Shown: positions 9,601 to 18,559, counted from the stretch's first letter. The stretch is 59,469 nucleotides of DNA from Paracoccaceae bacterium (GCA_027484915.1 JAIXSA010000068.1:1-59469); one strand, 5' to 3'. Notes: generated by a model from the sequence alone, not told the origin. Numbers and translations: made by a program.

Positions 9601-12080
9601 TTGCCATGCAGGCGGTGGAGGTGAAGGAAGGTGAGAACCTGATCCAGCTGCCGGTGACCGACGAATGGGGCGCGGGGGTCTATGTGACCGCCTCGGTCCT
9701 GCGGCCGATGGACGTGGCCGCGGAACGGAACCCGGCGAGGGCGCTTGGGTTGACCCATGCGTCGATTGATCCGGGCGTACGCGCGCTGAAGGCGACGGTC
9801 GAGATGGCGGCAGAGGCGGCGCCTCGCGGGCCGCTGGATGTGGCAGTCAAGGTCGAAGGCGTGGCGGCGGGCGAAAAGGCCTATGTCACCATCGCGGCGG
9901 TGGATGTGGGCATCCTGAATCTGACGGGGTTCGAGGCCCCGGACCCGCAAGGGCACTACTTCGGCCAGCGACGGTTGGGCGTCGGCATTCGCGACATCTA
10001 TGGCCGGCTGATCGACGGGCTGAATGGAGCCACGGGTGAGGTCCGATCCGGTGGAGACGCGGGTGCGCAGGCGCGGTTGCAGGCTCCACCGCCGACAGAG
10101 GAGCTGGTGGCCTATTTCACTGGGCCGGTCGAGGTCGGCGCGGATGGTTACGCGCGGGCGTCCTTCGATCTGCCGTCGTTCAACGGGACAGTGAAGGTGA
10201 TGGCCGTGGCCTGGTCGAAGACCGGGGTCGGGCAGGCATCTGCCGATGTGCTGGTGCGCGATCCGGTGGTCGTCACCGCCTCGGTCCCGCGTTTCCTGTC
10301 GCCGGGCGATACCTCGCGGCTGCTGTTGGAAGTGGTCCATGCGACCGGGCCGTCGGGGCGGATGAGCCTGGACGTCACCGCGAAGGGGCTGACGCTGGGC
10401 GAGGTGCCTTCTGGCTTTGACCTGGGCGACAAGGCCAAAGCGGTGTTCGAGGTGCCGGTGACGGCGGGGGATGTGGGGATCGACACGATCGACATCAGCC
10501 TGACGACGCCGGACGGGAAGGTGCTGAAGAAGACGCTGACGATCCCGGTGCAGGTGAACGACCCGGAAGTTACGAAGATCAGCCGGTTGGAGCTTTCCTC
10601 GGGGCAGACTTTCACCTTTGACGGTGACGTGTTTGCCGGGCTGATCCCGGGCTCGGGCAAGGCGACGATGGCGATTGGCCCGCTGGCGCGGCTGAATGCT
10701 CCTGGCCTTCTCGCGGCACTGGACCGCTATCCCTATGGCTGCACGGAACAGATGACCAGCCGGGCGCTGCCGCTTCTTTACTTTGATGAAGTGGCCCGCG
10801 TGATGGACCTTCAGGGCGACGCGGAAATCGCGGGCCGGATCAATGAGGCCATCGTCGAGATCCTGGCGAACCAGTCCTCGACTGGCGGGTTCGGGCTGTG
10901 GGGGCCGGGCGAAGGCGACCTCTGGCTGGACGCCTATGTCACCGACTTCCTGAGCCGGGCCAAGGCGCAAGGGTTTGCCGTGCCTGACATTGCGTTCAAG
11001 AATGCGCTCGCGAACCTGCGCAACCAGGTGAACTACGCCCCCGACTTCAGCGCCGAGACCAACGGCGGTGGAGAGGCTCTGGCCTATGCGCTGATGGTCC
11101 TGGCCCGCGAGGGCGCGGCGGCGATCGGTGACTTGCGCTACTACGCCGACGTGAAGGGCGACGACTTCGCGACGCCGCTCGCGATGGGGCAGGTGGGCGC
11201 GGCGCTGGCGTCCTACGGCGATCAGGCGAGGGCGGACGCTATGTTCCGCAAGGCCGTGGCGAAGATGGAGGCGCTGCCGCCCGAGCAAGGCCAGGTCTGG
11301 CGGGTGGACTATGGCACCCGGTATCGCGACACGGCGGCGCTGCTGACCCTGGCGGTGGAGGCAGGGAGCCAGGCGGTGGACCGCGAGGCGCTGACGGATA
11401 GGCTTGCGACGCAGGGCGGGAACCTGTCGACGCAGGAGACCACCTGGACGCTGCTTGCGGCCAATGCGCTGATCGACCGACCGGCGGTGGACGGGCTGAC
11501 CATCGACGGGAAACCTGCGGACGGGCCGCTGGTGCGGGTGCTGGATGCGGGCGCGGTGACGCCAGTGGTGGTGAAGAACGACGGACCGGACACGACGGTC
11601 ACGGTCACCACCTATGGCGTCCCGTCGGAACCTGAACCGGCGGGGGGCAACGGCTATGCGATTACCCGCAGCTACTTCACGATGGCCGGGGAGCCGGTCG
11701 CGCTGGAGAATGTGGCGGCTGGAACGCGGTTGGTGACGGTGCTGGAGGTCACGCCTTTCGCCTATGGCGAGGCGCGGCTGATGGTCAGCGATCCATTGCC
11801 GGCAGGGTTCGAGATCGACAACCCGAACTTGATGTCGGCGGGCTCAACCTCGGAACTGTCGTGGCTCGACAGCCTGCAGGACGTGACGCACAGCGAGTTC
11901 CGGCAGGACCGCTTCCTGACGGCGGTGGACTGGCAGTCGGACCAACCGTTTAAGCTGGCCTATGTGGTGCGCGCAGTCAGCCCCGGCACGTTCCACCACG
12001 CCGCCGCTTCGGTCGAGGACATGTACCGCCCCGACTTCCGGGCGCGGACCGAGACGGGCGAGGTGACGGTCGTCAAGTGA
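6633..12080 (+). CDS. periplasmic alpha-2-macroglobulin family protein with PAN domain
   Basis: An 1815-residue secreted protein of the bacterial alpha-2-macroglobulin family (E. coli YfhM/ECAM type), which traps proteases in the periplasm. A signal peptide (MRGFLKAAVAALFIGSAGIA, cleavage near AAA-QD) lacks a lipobox, so the protein should be soluble. A cysteine-rich PAN/apple-like domain follows (about residues 45-100: C-x3-C...C...C). Successive MG beta-sandwich domains occupy the middle. The thioester motif is intact: YPYGCTEQ with Cys1370 and Gln1373, so covalent protease capture is possible. After it comes the alpha/alpha-toroid region and a C-terminal receptor-like domain. It is followed by pbpC, the classic partner. 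The kinase gene diverges from its 5' side. Confidence 0.93.
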   Translation: MRGFLKAAVAALFIGSAGIAAAQDLIPERRFVVTQDQDLPGGDVASVFDTTIEACERACLTNARCTAYVFNTKNGSCFVKNNPGEGAFFAGAYSATVIEADPAVRAAATERRKELAFLPDWDIQPAFEQAQGLGRQHTTGPWSAEEHLAAAADAEANGDWAGAAAYTGAALNRTDDAATWGEFARRQLQAGIADQNQSGYFFYQAMLSSVNAYLRAENPALRHTILVTMADVLERNGRGRDTVSALRLAQSLQERTDTADLLDAAIGKYGFRIAETLVQSDLARPRICVTFSEDLVASGVDYSTFVQLKDPGLTVENGGWRQLCVAGLEHGKRYSVTFREGLPAADGQTMAKSVEITQYVRDRAPGVKFPGRGYVLPKAGDPALPVETVNTEKLDLTLYRVTDRNLLRSVQDYYFGAPINVYSEEMFADTVGESLWTGTATVGQEVNTDVTTRLPMGEALKGLPAGIYALKAAVPGVDPYTIAPAWQWFVVSDLGVTTMSGVDGLHVFVRSLGTAAAKPGMTVELLNRANTVLGTATTDDQGYARFDAGLTRGTGGSAPAMVVVKDADKDIAFLSLTDPEFDLSDRGVEGREAAPPVDVFVTTDRGAYRAGETVYVTALARDAEQAAVEGLPLTAVLKRPDGVEYSRQQVDDFGAGGHVFSLPIAGSAPRGVWRLEMFADLEAPALASKTFLVEDFLPERIDFDLTLADVPLLVGQDSAVDLTVAAKYLFGAPGAGLAIEGEVLLRAAEGLAAFPGYVFGRHDQPFSAQMSSLNGGETDEAGNATIPVFLPVIEDPHRPLEARVTIRVAEGSGRPVERQVTKAVTSAEPMIGVKPLFDGVAPEGGEARFQLLAVQGEAAVALPVKWTVNRVQYDYQWYQSYGNWSWEPVVSREVVAEGEATLGTAPTEIAADVTWGTYEVLVTAADGGKAATSTEFYAGWYAPADASATPDTLELSLDKPAYKPGDTATLRIVPRAAGTALVTVLSNRLVAMQAVEVKEGENLIQLPVTDEWGAGVYVTASVLRPMDVAAERNPARALGLTHASIDPGVRALKATVEMAAEAAPRGPLDVAVKVEGVAAGEKAYVTIAAVDVGILNLTGFEAPDPQGHYFGQRRLGVGIRDIYGRLIDGLNGATGEVRSGGDAGAQARLQAPPPTEELVAYFTGPVEVGADGYARASFDLPSFNGTVKVMAVAWSKTGVGQASADVLVRDPVVVTASVPRFLSPGDTSRLLLEVVHATGPSGRMSLDVTAKGLTLGEVPSGFDLGDKAKAVFEVPVTAGDVGIDTIDISLTTPDGKVLKKTLTIPVQVNDPEVTKISRLELSSGQTFTFDGDVFAGLIPGSGKATMAIGPLARLNAPGLLAALDRYPYGCTEQMTSRALPLLYFDEVARVMDLQGDAEIAGRINEAIVEILANQSSTGGFGLWGPGEGDLWLDAYVTDFLSRAKAQGFAVPDIAFKNALANLRNQVNYAPDFSAETNGGGEALAYALMVLAREGAAAIGDLRYYADVKGDDFATPLAMGQVGAALASYGDQARADAMFRKAVAKMEALPPEQGQVWRVDYGTRYRDTAALLTLAVEAGSQAVDREALTDRLATQGGNLSTQETTWTLLAANALIDRPAVDGLTIDGKPADGPLVRVLDAGAVTPVVVKNDGPDTTVTVTTYGVPSEPEPAGGNGYAITRSYFTMAGEPVALENVAAGTRLVTVLEVTPFAYGEARLMVSDPLPAGFEIDNPNLMSAGSTSELSWLDSLQDVTHSEFRQDRFLTAVDWQSDQPFKLAYVVRAVSPGTFHHAAASVEDMYRPDFRARTETGEVTVVK

Positions 12081-12130
12081 CGGGGGCGTGGGAACACGTG
12101 CGTCTCTGCTTTTGGGCGGGGGCGCGGGGG

Positions 12131-12204
12131 ACACCTCCTCGAGCACTTCGTGCACTCGTCGGGAGGTCGGCGAGCGAGGAGTGCACGAAGTGCTCGACGA
12201 GCGG
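12131..12204. repeat. palindromic repeat, ACTTCGT hairpin family, copy 1
   Basis: Two 19-nt arms (12139-12157 and 12179-12197) are perfect inverted repeats. Each arm also holds a small hairpin GCAC-TTC-GTGC, so the element can fold as a cruciform-like structure. It fills the gap between the alpha-2-macroglobulin gene and pbpC. Its right 50 nt are nearly identical to 27147-27194. It may act on mRNA stability or pbpC translation; that is inference. Confidence 0.8.
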
Positions 12205-12210
12205 CCCTTG

Positions 12211-14253
12211 ATGATGCGCGCGCGGTGGATTGTCCTGTTGGCGGTGGGCCTCTGGCTGGCGGCGCTGGGCCGGGACCGGTTCGACGTCTGGGTCGATGCG
12301 ACGGTCCTGCCGCCCTTGGCGCTGGAGATGTCGGTCGAGGTGCTGGACCGCGGCGGCGACCTTCTGCGCGCCTACACCGTTGCCGACGGACGCTGGCGGC
12401 TGGCGCTGCCCCCGGACAAGGTCGACCCAAAGTATCTGCGGATGCTCTTGGCCTACGAGGATAAGCGGTTTTACCAGCACGCAGGCGTCGATCCTCGGTC
12501 GATGACCCGGGCGGTCCTGCAAGCTGTCTGGAACGGGCGCGTCGTCTCGGGCGGGTCCACGCTGACCATGCAGGTGGCGCGCCTTCTGGAAGAGGGCACT
12601 ACGGGTGAGGTCGCGGGCAAGCTGCGGCAGATGCGCGTGGCTTTGGCGCTGGAGCGGCGGCTGTCGAAGGACCAGATCCTGCAGCTTTACCTGCACCTTG
12701 CACCCTTTGGCGGAAATCTGGAGGGGGTAAGGGCGGCCTCGATTTCGTATTTCGGCAAGGAGCCTTACCGCCTGACCCCGGCCGAAGCGGCGCTACTGGT
12801 GGCAATCCCGCAAAGCCCGGAAAGCCGCCGTCCCGACCGGGCCGCCGACCGCGCGGAAGCGGCGCGAAACCGGGTCCTGGCGCGGGCGGTGGGGGAAGGT
12901 GTCCTTGACCCCGAAGAAGCGCAGGCGGCCAAGCGCGAAGGGGTTCCCGGTCTGCGCAAGCCCTTCCCGGCGCTGGCGCCGCATCTTGCTGACCGGGCGA
13001 AGGACGAGGAACCGCAGACCGGTGTGCACCATCTGACCATCGACGCTGACCTGCAGCGCAAGCTTGAGACGCTGGCGCTGGAGGCGGTCGAGGGCAAGGG
13101 AGAACGCTTGCAGGTGGCGATCCTGGTGGCTGACCATGCCTCGGGGGAGATTTTGGCCTCGGTCGGGTCGGCGGGGTATCAGGAGGACTTGCGGCAGGGC
13201 TTCGTCGACATGACGCGGGCGCTGCGCAGCCCGGGATCGACGCTGAAGCCCCTGGTCTATGCGCTGGCCTTTGACGAAGGCCTCGGCCACCCCGAGACGA
13301 TGATCGACGACAAGCCGATGTCCTTCGGCACCTATGCGCCGCAGAATTTCGACAAGCTCTACATGGGCACGATCCGGATGCGCGAAGCGTTGCAGTTGTC
13401 GCGCAACATCCCCGTCGTGGCGCTGACCGATGCGCTGGGTCCGGCGAAACTGATTTCCGCGATGGAGAAAGCGGGGATGAAACCGGTGTTCCCGGGCGAC
13501 CAGCCGGGGCTGGCGATTGCGCTGGGCGGGGTCGGGGTGACCCTGTCGGACATGGTGCAGCTTTACGGGGCGCTGGCACGGGGTGGCGTGGTGCGGCCCC
13601 TGTCCTGGCGGTTGGATGCAGAGGTGCCCGAAGGGCAGCGCGTGATCTCCTCGGTCGCGGCCTGGCAGGTGGGGGATATCCTGGCAGGCCTTGCGCCACC
13701 ACCGGGCGCACCGTCGAACCGGCTGGCTTACAAGACAGGAACTTCGTATGGCCACCGGGATTCCTGGGCCATCGGCTTTGACGGCAAGCACGTCATCGGG
13801 GTCTGGATGGGCCGGGCCGACGGGACGCCGGTGCCGGGGGCCTTCGGCGCGGATGTGGCGGCGCCGGTGCTGTTCCAGGCCTTCAACCGGCTGAAGGGGA
13901 AGCTCGACCCGCAGCCTGCGGCTCCGGCCTCGACCCTGCTGGTGGCCAATGCCGAACTGCCGCAGCCGCTGCAACGGTTCAAGTCTCGCAACGCGGTGTT
14001 CGAGGCAGCGGCGGACGCCCCTATGGTGGCCTTCCCGCCTGACGGGGCGGAGGTGGAACTGCTGGCGTCAGGCCTGAAGGTCAAGGTCGCAGGCGGAACG
14101 GCGCCCTTCACCTGGCTGGCAGATGGGGTGCCGGTGTTGGTCGGCTCAGACGCGCGCGAGGCGATGCTGGCGATGCCAGGCGCGGGCTTTGTGACGTTGA
14201 GCGTGATCGACGCCGAGGGCCGGTCATCCAGGTCGTCGGTGCGGGTGCGCTAA
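12211..14253 (+). CDS. pbpC: penicillin-binding protein 1C
   Basis: A 680-residue class A penicillin-binding protein: peptidoglycan glycosyltransferase plus transpeptidase, anchored by one N-terminal membrane helix (about residues 5-25). The glycosyltransferase Glu83 lies in LAYEDKRFYQH. The transpeptidase has SxxK (Ser343 in SPGSTLKP), SxN (Ser397 in LSRN) and KTG (Lys508 in KTGTS). A C-terminal beta-rich domain (about residues 590-680) matches the BiPBP_C domain of PbpC. I start at ATG 12211 because the open frame upstream only reads through the palindromic repeat. Co-occurrence with alpha-2-macroglobulin suggests the pair repairs and protects the wall after envelope breach. Confidence 0.93.
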   Translation: MMRARWIVLLAVGLWLAALGRDRFDVWVDATVLPPLALEMSVEVLDRGGDLLRAYTVADGRWRLALPPDKVDPKYLRMLLAYEDKRFYQHAGVDPRSMTRAVLQAVWNGRVVSGGSTLTMQVARLLEEGTTGEVAGKLRQMRVALALERRLSKDQILQLYLHLAPFGGNLEGVRAASISYFGKEPYRLTPAEAALLVAIPQSPESRRPDRAADRAEAARNRVLARAVGEGVLDPEEAQAAKREGVPGLRKPFPALAPHLADRAKDEEPQTGVHHLTIDADLQRKLETLALEAVEGKGERLQVAILVADHASGEILASVGSAGYQEDLRQGFVDMTRALRSPGSTLKPLVYALAFDEGLGHPETMIDDKPMSFGTYAPQNFDKLYMGTIRMREALQLSRNIPVVALTDALGPAKLISAMEKAGMKPVFPGDQPGLAIALGGVGVTLSDMVQLYGALARGGVVRPLSWRLDAEVPEGQRVISSVAAWQVGDILAGLAPPPGAPSNRLAYKTGTSYGHRDSWAIGFDGKHVIGVWMGRADGTPVPGAFGADVAAPVLFQAFNRLKGKLDPQPAAPASTLLVANAELPQPLQRFKSRNAVFEAAADAPMVAFPPDGAEVELLASGLKVKVAGGTAPFTWLADGVPVLVGSDAREAMLAMPGAGFVTLSVIDAEGRSSRSSVRVR

Positions 14254-14259
14254 GGGCGG

Positions 14260-14326
14260 CTCGTCGTCGACTTCGTCGCTCCTCGCTGGGACCGTCCCGA
14301 CGAGGAGACGAAGTCGCACGAGGAGG
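14260..14326. repeat. palindromic repeat, ACTTCGT hairpin family, copy 2
   Basis: An imperfect inverted repeat directly after the pbpC stop. The left arm contains GACTTCGTCGCTCCTCG and the right arm CGAGGAGACGAAGTC, around a short GGGACCGTCCC core. The loop sequence ACTTCGT and flanking CTCSTCG are shared with the copies at 12131 and 27125, but the stem bases differ and differ in both arms. Confidence 0.6.
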
Positions 14327-14339
14327 CATCTGGGGAGGC

Positions 14340-14402
14340 GGAGTTTTCGAAAACTCCGGACCGGAGCCTTTGAAGGCTCCGATGCGATTGCTTTGAAGAA
14401 AT
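14340..14402. terminator. tandem hairpins between convergent pbpC and thiolase genes
   Basis: Two perfect hairpins: 14340-14357 is the palindrome GGAGTTTTCGAAAACTCC, and 14363-14380 pairs GGAGCCTT with AAGGCTCC. A third, imperfect one (14384-14401) pairs GATTGCTT with AAGAAATC. They lie between two converging genes and probably end transcription from both sides. The tandem arrangement resembles the modules at 31208, 38127 and 41088. Confidence 0.6.
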
Positions 14403-14405
14403 CGG

Positions 14406-15563
14406 TTACGCCCGTTCGATCGCCAGCGCGATGCCCTGTCCCCCGCCGATGCACATGGTGATCAGCGCGGTCCTGCCCCCGGTCCGTTCCAGCTCGTGCA
14501 GCGCCTTAACAACAAGGATCGCGCCCGTTGCACCCACCGGATGCCCCAATGCGATGGCACCGCCGTTGGGGTTCACCTTCGCCGGATCGAGGTCCAGCGC
14601 ACGGGAGACAGCGAGGGCCTGGGCCGCGAAGGCCTCGTTCGATTCCACGACGTCGAACGACTGCGGCTTGACGCCCAGCTTCTGGCACAGCGCCTGAACG
14701 GCCGGGATTGGGCCAAGGCCCATGACCTTGGGGTCAACCCCCGCGAGCGCATAGCCCATGATCCGCGCGCGACTGCCCTTTTCCGACCGGGACAGGACCA
14801 GCGCGGCGGCCCCGTCGTTGATGCCCGAAGCATTGCCCGCCGTCACCGTGCCATCCTTCTGGAAGGCCGGACGCAGGCCCGCCAGAGCTTCGGCGCTGGT
14901 GGACTTCGGGTGTTCGTCCACGGCGAAGGTGACGGGTCCCTTCTTGCCGCCAACTTCGACCGGGACGACCTGTTCGGCAAAACGCCCCTCGGCGATGGCC
15001 CTTGCAGCGCGGGTCTGGCTTTCCAGTGCGAAGGCATCCTGATCCTCCCGCGTGATGCCGTGGGCGGCGGCCACGTTTTCCGCCGTAACGCCCATGTGGC
15101 CAGTGCCGAAGGGACAAGTCAGCGCGCCGGTCATCATGTCCAAGGCGCGGGTGTCGCCCATCTTCTGCCCGAAGCGCGCGGCGGGAAGGATGTAGGGTGA
15201 GCGGCTCATGCACTCGGCCCCCCCGGCCAAAGCCATCTCGGCATCGCCCAGCATCAGCGCCTGCACGGCGGACACCACGGCTTGTGCGCCCGAGCCGCAG
15301 AGGCGGTTCACGTTCATCGCGGGCGTCGTCTCGGGGATCCCGGCGTTCAGCGCCATGACGCGGGACAGGTACATGTCGCGGGGTTCGGTGTTGATGACAT
15401 GGCCCATGACGACCTGGCCGATCTGCGCGCCATCGACTCCCGCCCGCGTGAGGGCGGCCTTGGCGGCATGGGTGGCGATGTCGATGGGGGGCATCTGCGC
15501 GAGCGAGCCGCCGAAGCCGCCGATGGCGGTGCGGGCGGCAGAGAGGATGTGGATGTCGGTCAT
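14406..15563 (-). CDS. thiolase (acetyl-CoA acetyltransferase family)
   Basis: A 385-residue thiolase joining or cleaving acyl-CoA and acetyl-CoA. The acylated Cys89 is in NRLCGSGAQ; the C-terminal catalytic His is in [11 protein letters not shown] and the second Cys in MCIGGGQG. All three active-site elements are present and the length is standard. It could serve beta-oxidation, ketone body or polyhydroxybutyrate metabolism; a single gene without partners does not decide between them, and it is probably one of several thiolases in the genome. It converges with pbpC. Confidence 0.9.
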   Translation of the reverse strand: MTDIHILSAARTAIGGFGGSLAQMPPIDIATHAAKAALTRAGVDGAQIGQVVMGHVINTEPRDMYLSRVMALNAGIPETTPAMNVNRLCGSGAQAVVSAVQALMLGDAEMALAGGAECMSRSPYILPAARFGQKMGDTRALDMMTGALTCPFGTGHMGVTAENVAAAHGITREDQDAFALESQTRAARAIAEGRFAEQVVPVEVGGKKGPVTFAVDEHPKSTSAEALAGLRPAFQKDGTVTAGNASGINDGAAALVLSRSEKGSRARIMGYALAGVDPKVMGLGPIPAVQALCQKLGVKPQSFDVVESNEAFAAQALAVSRALDLDPAKVNPNGGAIALGHPVGATGAILVVKALHELERTGGRTALITMCIGGGQGIALAIERA

Positions 15564-15690
15564 GGGGTCCTCCGGCGTTTGCTGCAGTTTGCATGAAAGG
15601 GCGGCGCTTGCAGAGGGGACGTGGCGTCACTCCCGCCATTGACATGCGCCAACAGGCGCGGGACACGGGTCGGACAAGCGGGAGAGCGAC

Positions 15691-16791
15691 TTGAAAGATC
15701 TGATCCGGACCCATGCGGGGTTGCTGTTCGCCGGGGTGGCGACCTTCGTCATGATGGGGGCCGGACAGGCGTTGTTCGGGCCGGCGCTGCCTGTCTACAT
15801 TCGCGCCTTCACGCTGAGCGAATTCGAGGCGGGGCTCTTTGTCGCACTCCTCTGGGTCGGGTGCTTCCTCGGCGTGGGGTTCATGTTCTTCAAGGGCGCG
15901 CTGATCGGGCCGCGGCATACGCTGGCGGTCATGGCGGGCGGCACCGGGCTGATGGCCGCCAGCCCGAACTGGTGGGTGACACTGGCGGGGGGCGTGATCT
16001 TCGGCATGGGCTACGGCATGGCGACGGCGGTGTTCAACCCGCGGGTCATGCGGGCCTTCGGCGCCAAGGGGCCGTCGATGCTCAGCCTTCTGAACGCGAC
16101 CTTCGGCGTCGGGGCCATTGCCGCCCCTCTGGTCTTCGTCCGGCTTGGCAGCGATCCGGCCTGGGCCTTCGGGATCGTGGCGCTGGTGCTGGCCGCGATC
16201 TGGCTGGGGGCAGGCGCGGCGGGGCGTGTGTCCGCTGCACCCTCGGGCGAGGTCAAGGCGTTCCGGCCGCATTGGGCGATCCTGGGCTTTGGCCTGGTCG
16301 CCATCGGGATGGAGGCAAGTCTTGCGGGCCTTGGTCCCACGGCCCTGATCCAGGCAGGGGTTGCCGAGGAGACGGCCTCACGCCTCTTGAGTGCGTTCTT
16401 CGTCGTCTTCCTGCTGGCCCGCGTCGTGTTGGTCTTCGTCGCCCACCTGATCCAGCCTTTCGTCCTTTACACACTGGCCGTCGTCTCGGCAGCGGTCTGC
16501 GCTGTGGGGGCTGTGGTCCTGTCCCCGGCGATCTTCTTCGTGGCGATGGGGGCCTCGGCGGGGGTGTTCTTCCCCGGCTTCTACGTCACCGCCAGCGGCA
16601 AGATGGGCGAGGACTTGCGCGTGCCGCCGACCATCGTCGCGGCGGGCCTCGTCGGCGCGATCTGCACGCCGCTGCTCCTTGCCCCCTTGAGCGTGCAGAT
16701 GGGTGAGCGGGGGTTCTTCATCCTGGCCGCAGGCATCCTGATCGCCGTCAGCCTTGCTGCCCTTCTTTCGCTGCGCCGGATGCGGGTCTGA
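15691..16791 (+). CDS. MFS transporter
   Basis: A 366-residue polytopic membrane protein with about 11-12 hydrophobic helices, of the major facilitator superfamily. The N-terminal half has FGPALPVYIRAF and a glycine-rich helix GGVIFGMGYGMATAVFNPRV, as in proton-coupled antiporters or sugar porters. The start is TTG at 15691, preceded by GGGAGAG at proper spacing; no upstream ATG is better. It is rather short for an MFS protein (usually 390-420). It is divergent from the thiolase gene with 127 nt between them. The substrate is unknown. Confidence 0.82.
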   Translation: MKDLIRTHAGLLFAGVATFVMMGAGQALFGPALPVYIRAFTLSEFEAGLFVALLWVGCFLGVGFMFFKGALIGPRHTLAVMAGGTGLMAASPNWWVTLAGGVIFGMGYGMATAVFNPRVMRAFGAKGPSMLSLLNATFGVGAIAAPLVFVRLGSDPAWAFGIVALVLAAIWLGAGAAGRVSAAPSGEVKAFRPHWAILGFGLVAIGMEASLAGLGPTALIQAGVAEETASRLLSAFFVVFLLARVVLVFVAHLIQPFVLYTLAVVSAAVCAVGAVVLSPAIFFVAMGASAGVFFPGFYVTASGKMGEDLRVPPTIVAAGLVGAICTPLLLAPLSVQMGERGFFILAAGILIAVSLAALLSLRRMRV

Positions 16792-16797
16792 CGCGCC

Positions 16798-17373
16798 TTA
16801 GCGGCCCGCCTGCCACTGGGCCACGCTGTCCAGCGGATAAAGCAGCATCAGCACGTTGAGCGCCAGACCGTCGCGGATGATGAGCATCGTCACCCCCTCG
16901 AACAGCACGATCAGCCCAACCGTGACCCAGACTGGCAACTTCGCGGCAAGCCAGAAGCCCAGGATCATTGCCAAGACGTCGAAGACCGTGTTGATCACGC
17001 TGTCGCCATAGTAATCCAGCGAGATCGTCACCGTGCGGTAGCGCTCGATCACCGCGTCCGAGTTCTCGACAATCTCCCAGGCGCATTCGACAAGGGTGGC
17101 AATGGCCAACCGCCAGCCGAGGGTCATCCTCCGTGCGACCAGCCACAGCGCGCCGAAGAAGAGGAAGCCGTGGATGATGTGGCTGGGCGTGTACCAGTCG
17201 GTCAGGTGCTGCGAGTTCTCGGCGCTGACCACCACTCCATGCCAAAGCTTCACGTAGCCGCACTTGCAGATCGGCTCGCGACCGATCCAGAGCAGATAGG
17301 CGGCCGTAAGAAGGATGATCCCGAGTGTGATCAGGATCGGGGTGAGGCGGTTGGTCGGGGTGCGTGCATCCAT
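16798..17373 (-). CDS. DUF2585 / UPF0314 family membrane protein
   Basis: A 191-residue membrane protein of the UPF0314 (DUF2585) family found mostly in alphaproteobacteria. Conserved features seen here include CKCGYVKLWHG after the first helix, the segment QHLTDWYTPSHIIHGFLFF and the acidic EIVENSDAVIERYR near the membrane, followed by hydrophobic helices. The family is uncharacterised. The start ATG at 17373 is chosen because the family sequence begins shortly after; an in-frame upstream extension runs into the opposite-strand gene. It converges with the MFS gene with only 6 nt between stops. Confidence 0.85.
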   Translation of the reverse strand: MDARTPTNRLTPILITLGIILLTAAYLLWIGREPICKCGYVKLWHGVVVSAENSQHLTDWYTPSHIIHGFLFFGALWLVARRMTLGWRLAIATLVECAWEIVENSDAVIERYRTVTISLDYYGDSVINTVFDVLAMILGFWLAAKLPVWVTVGLIVLFEGVTMLIIRDGLALNVLMLLYPLDSVAQWQAGR

Positions 17374-17472
17374 GACAAGGAAGCAATCACGCGCCGCGGG
17401 ACCGGTAAAGTGCGGTATACCAGAGGCCGCAAGATTTGCGGTTCGCTGTGGCCGAGGTGCAGGAGGCGCGCG

Positions 17473-17694
17473 ATGGACCAAAAGAACCCCTGGCGCTTCG
17501 GCCCCACGCGCGGCGAGTTGTGGGTCTGGCTCTGGGTCAGCGCCTGCGGCTTTGCGCTGATGGCCGTGGCACTTGTGGTGCGCGGCATCCCGGAAGGTCC
17601 GGCCATTGCCGAGGTGGTGGGGTTGGCAACCGTCGTCTTCGGCTATCTTGGCGGTCGATCCATCAAGCGCCTGATCCGGCGCGAGCACCCTTGA
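17473..17694 (+). CDS. small membrane protein, unknown function
   Basis: A 73-residue protein with two hydrophobic segments (about residues 16-37 and 44-61) and a basic tail (IKRLIRREHP). A strong ribosome site AGGAGG sits at 17461-17466 before ATG 17473. It is divergent from the DUF2585 gene. I do not recognise the family. Confidence 0.65.
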   Translation: MDQKNPWRFGPTRGELWVWLWVSACGFALMAVALVVRGIPEGPAIAEVVGLATVVFGYLGGRSIKRLIRREHP

Positions 17695-17720
17695 TCAGGC
17701 GGCTCATGGATCGCTGACGC

Positions 17721-18476
17721 TCACTCTTCGCGAAACAGCATGGGCTGCGGGCCCGGAAGCTTCATTCGGCCCTGTGGCGTGAGAAGGGCCGCTTCGCGAC
17801 CCTCGATCACCACGGCTGAGAGTGGCCCGCCGTAGGCCGCGCTGGAGTCGATGTTGATCCGGTTTCCGTAATGCGTCGCTTCCCGGATCGCGGTGTGGCC
17901 ATGCACGACGAGGGGCCCGAAGCTTTCAACCTCGACCAGGAAGATGTCCCTGATCCAGACGAGGTCGGTCTCGGTCTGCCGGTCAAGCGGCACACCAGGG
18001 CGCAGTCCCGCGTGGACGAAGACGCAGTCGCCGGCCAGGTGCATCGTCGGTCGCGCGGCGAGGAAGTCACGGTGCGTCTGCGGAACGGCGGCGAGGGCGT
18101 CGTGGTGGACCTTCGGAATGGGGCGGTCGGCAGCCTTCTTCACGCCGTAGGATGCAAGCGTATCCGGCCCGCCAAGCTTTGGATGAAGCCAGCCGAGGTC
18201 GGCGCGGAGGCCGGGTTCAGGCTCAAGCGGATCGTTGAGGAAGCGGGAGAACATCCGGTCGTGGTTGCCCTTCAGGACCACCCAATCCGCGCCGCGCGCG
18301 ATGCCGTCCATCAGGAAGTCGATCACTCCCCGACTGTCCGGGCCACGATCAACCAAGTCGCCGACATGGATGACCTGACCCGGCCCATGCTGCGCCATAT
18401 CCCTTGCAATAAGGTCATGCGCGCCTTTCAGAAGGTTCAGATGCCCGTGGATGTCGCCGATGGCATAGAGGTGCAT
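17721..18476 (-). CDS. metallophosphoesterase, Ser/Thr phosphatase or Ap4A hydrolase type
   Basis: A 251-residue calcineurin-like phosphoesterase. The metal-binding motifs are GDIHGHLNLL near the N-terminus, GDLVDRGPDS and GNHDRM, the order and spacing of the bacterial PrpA / ApaH-like branch. Later histidines (HAGLRPG, VHGHTAIRE) complete the metal site. The start at ATG 18476 gives MHLYAIGDIHG, directly at the first motif. Substrate could be a phosphoprotein or a dinucleoside polyphosphate; sequence alone does not separate them. It lies 83 nt after the DddQ-like cupin on the same strand, with a repeat between them. Confidence 0.85.
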   Translation of the reverse strand: MHLYAIGDIHGHLNLLKGAHDLIARDMAQHGPGQVIHVGDLVDRGPDSRGVIDFLMDGIARGADWVVLKGNHDRMFSRFLNDPLEPEPGLRADLGWLHPKLGGPDTLASYGVKKAADRPIPKVHHDALAAVPQTHRDFLAARPTMHLAGDCVFVHAGLRPGVPLDRQTETDLVWIRDIFLVEVESFGPLVVHGHTAIREATHYGNRINIDSSAAYGGPLSAVVIEGREAALLTPQGRMKLPGPQPMLFREE

Positions 18477-18501
18477 GCGCTGGTTCCCGTGGCTGGCCCT
18501 C

Positions 18502-18547
18502 GGGAGCACTGCCCCCGGACCCCCGGGATATTTGTCCCAGTATGAAA
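18502..18547. repeat. GC-rich intergenic repeat CCCCCGGGATATTT family, copy 1
   Basis: The core CCCCCGGGATATTT is preceded by a short GC hairpin around TGCCCCC and followed by a TATGAAA tail. The same layout recurs at 23133-23180 (identical core) and, more diverged, at 34799-34844. Confidence 0.6.
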
Positions 18548-18559
18548 GGGCAAGGGCGG

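Noticed and set aside
12088-12210. A longer pbpC starting upstream of 12211
   Set aside because: The extra residues are only the palindromic repeat read in frame and would precede the membrane anchor with unrelated sequence.
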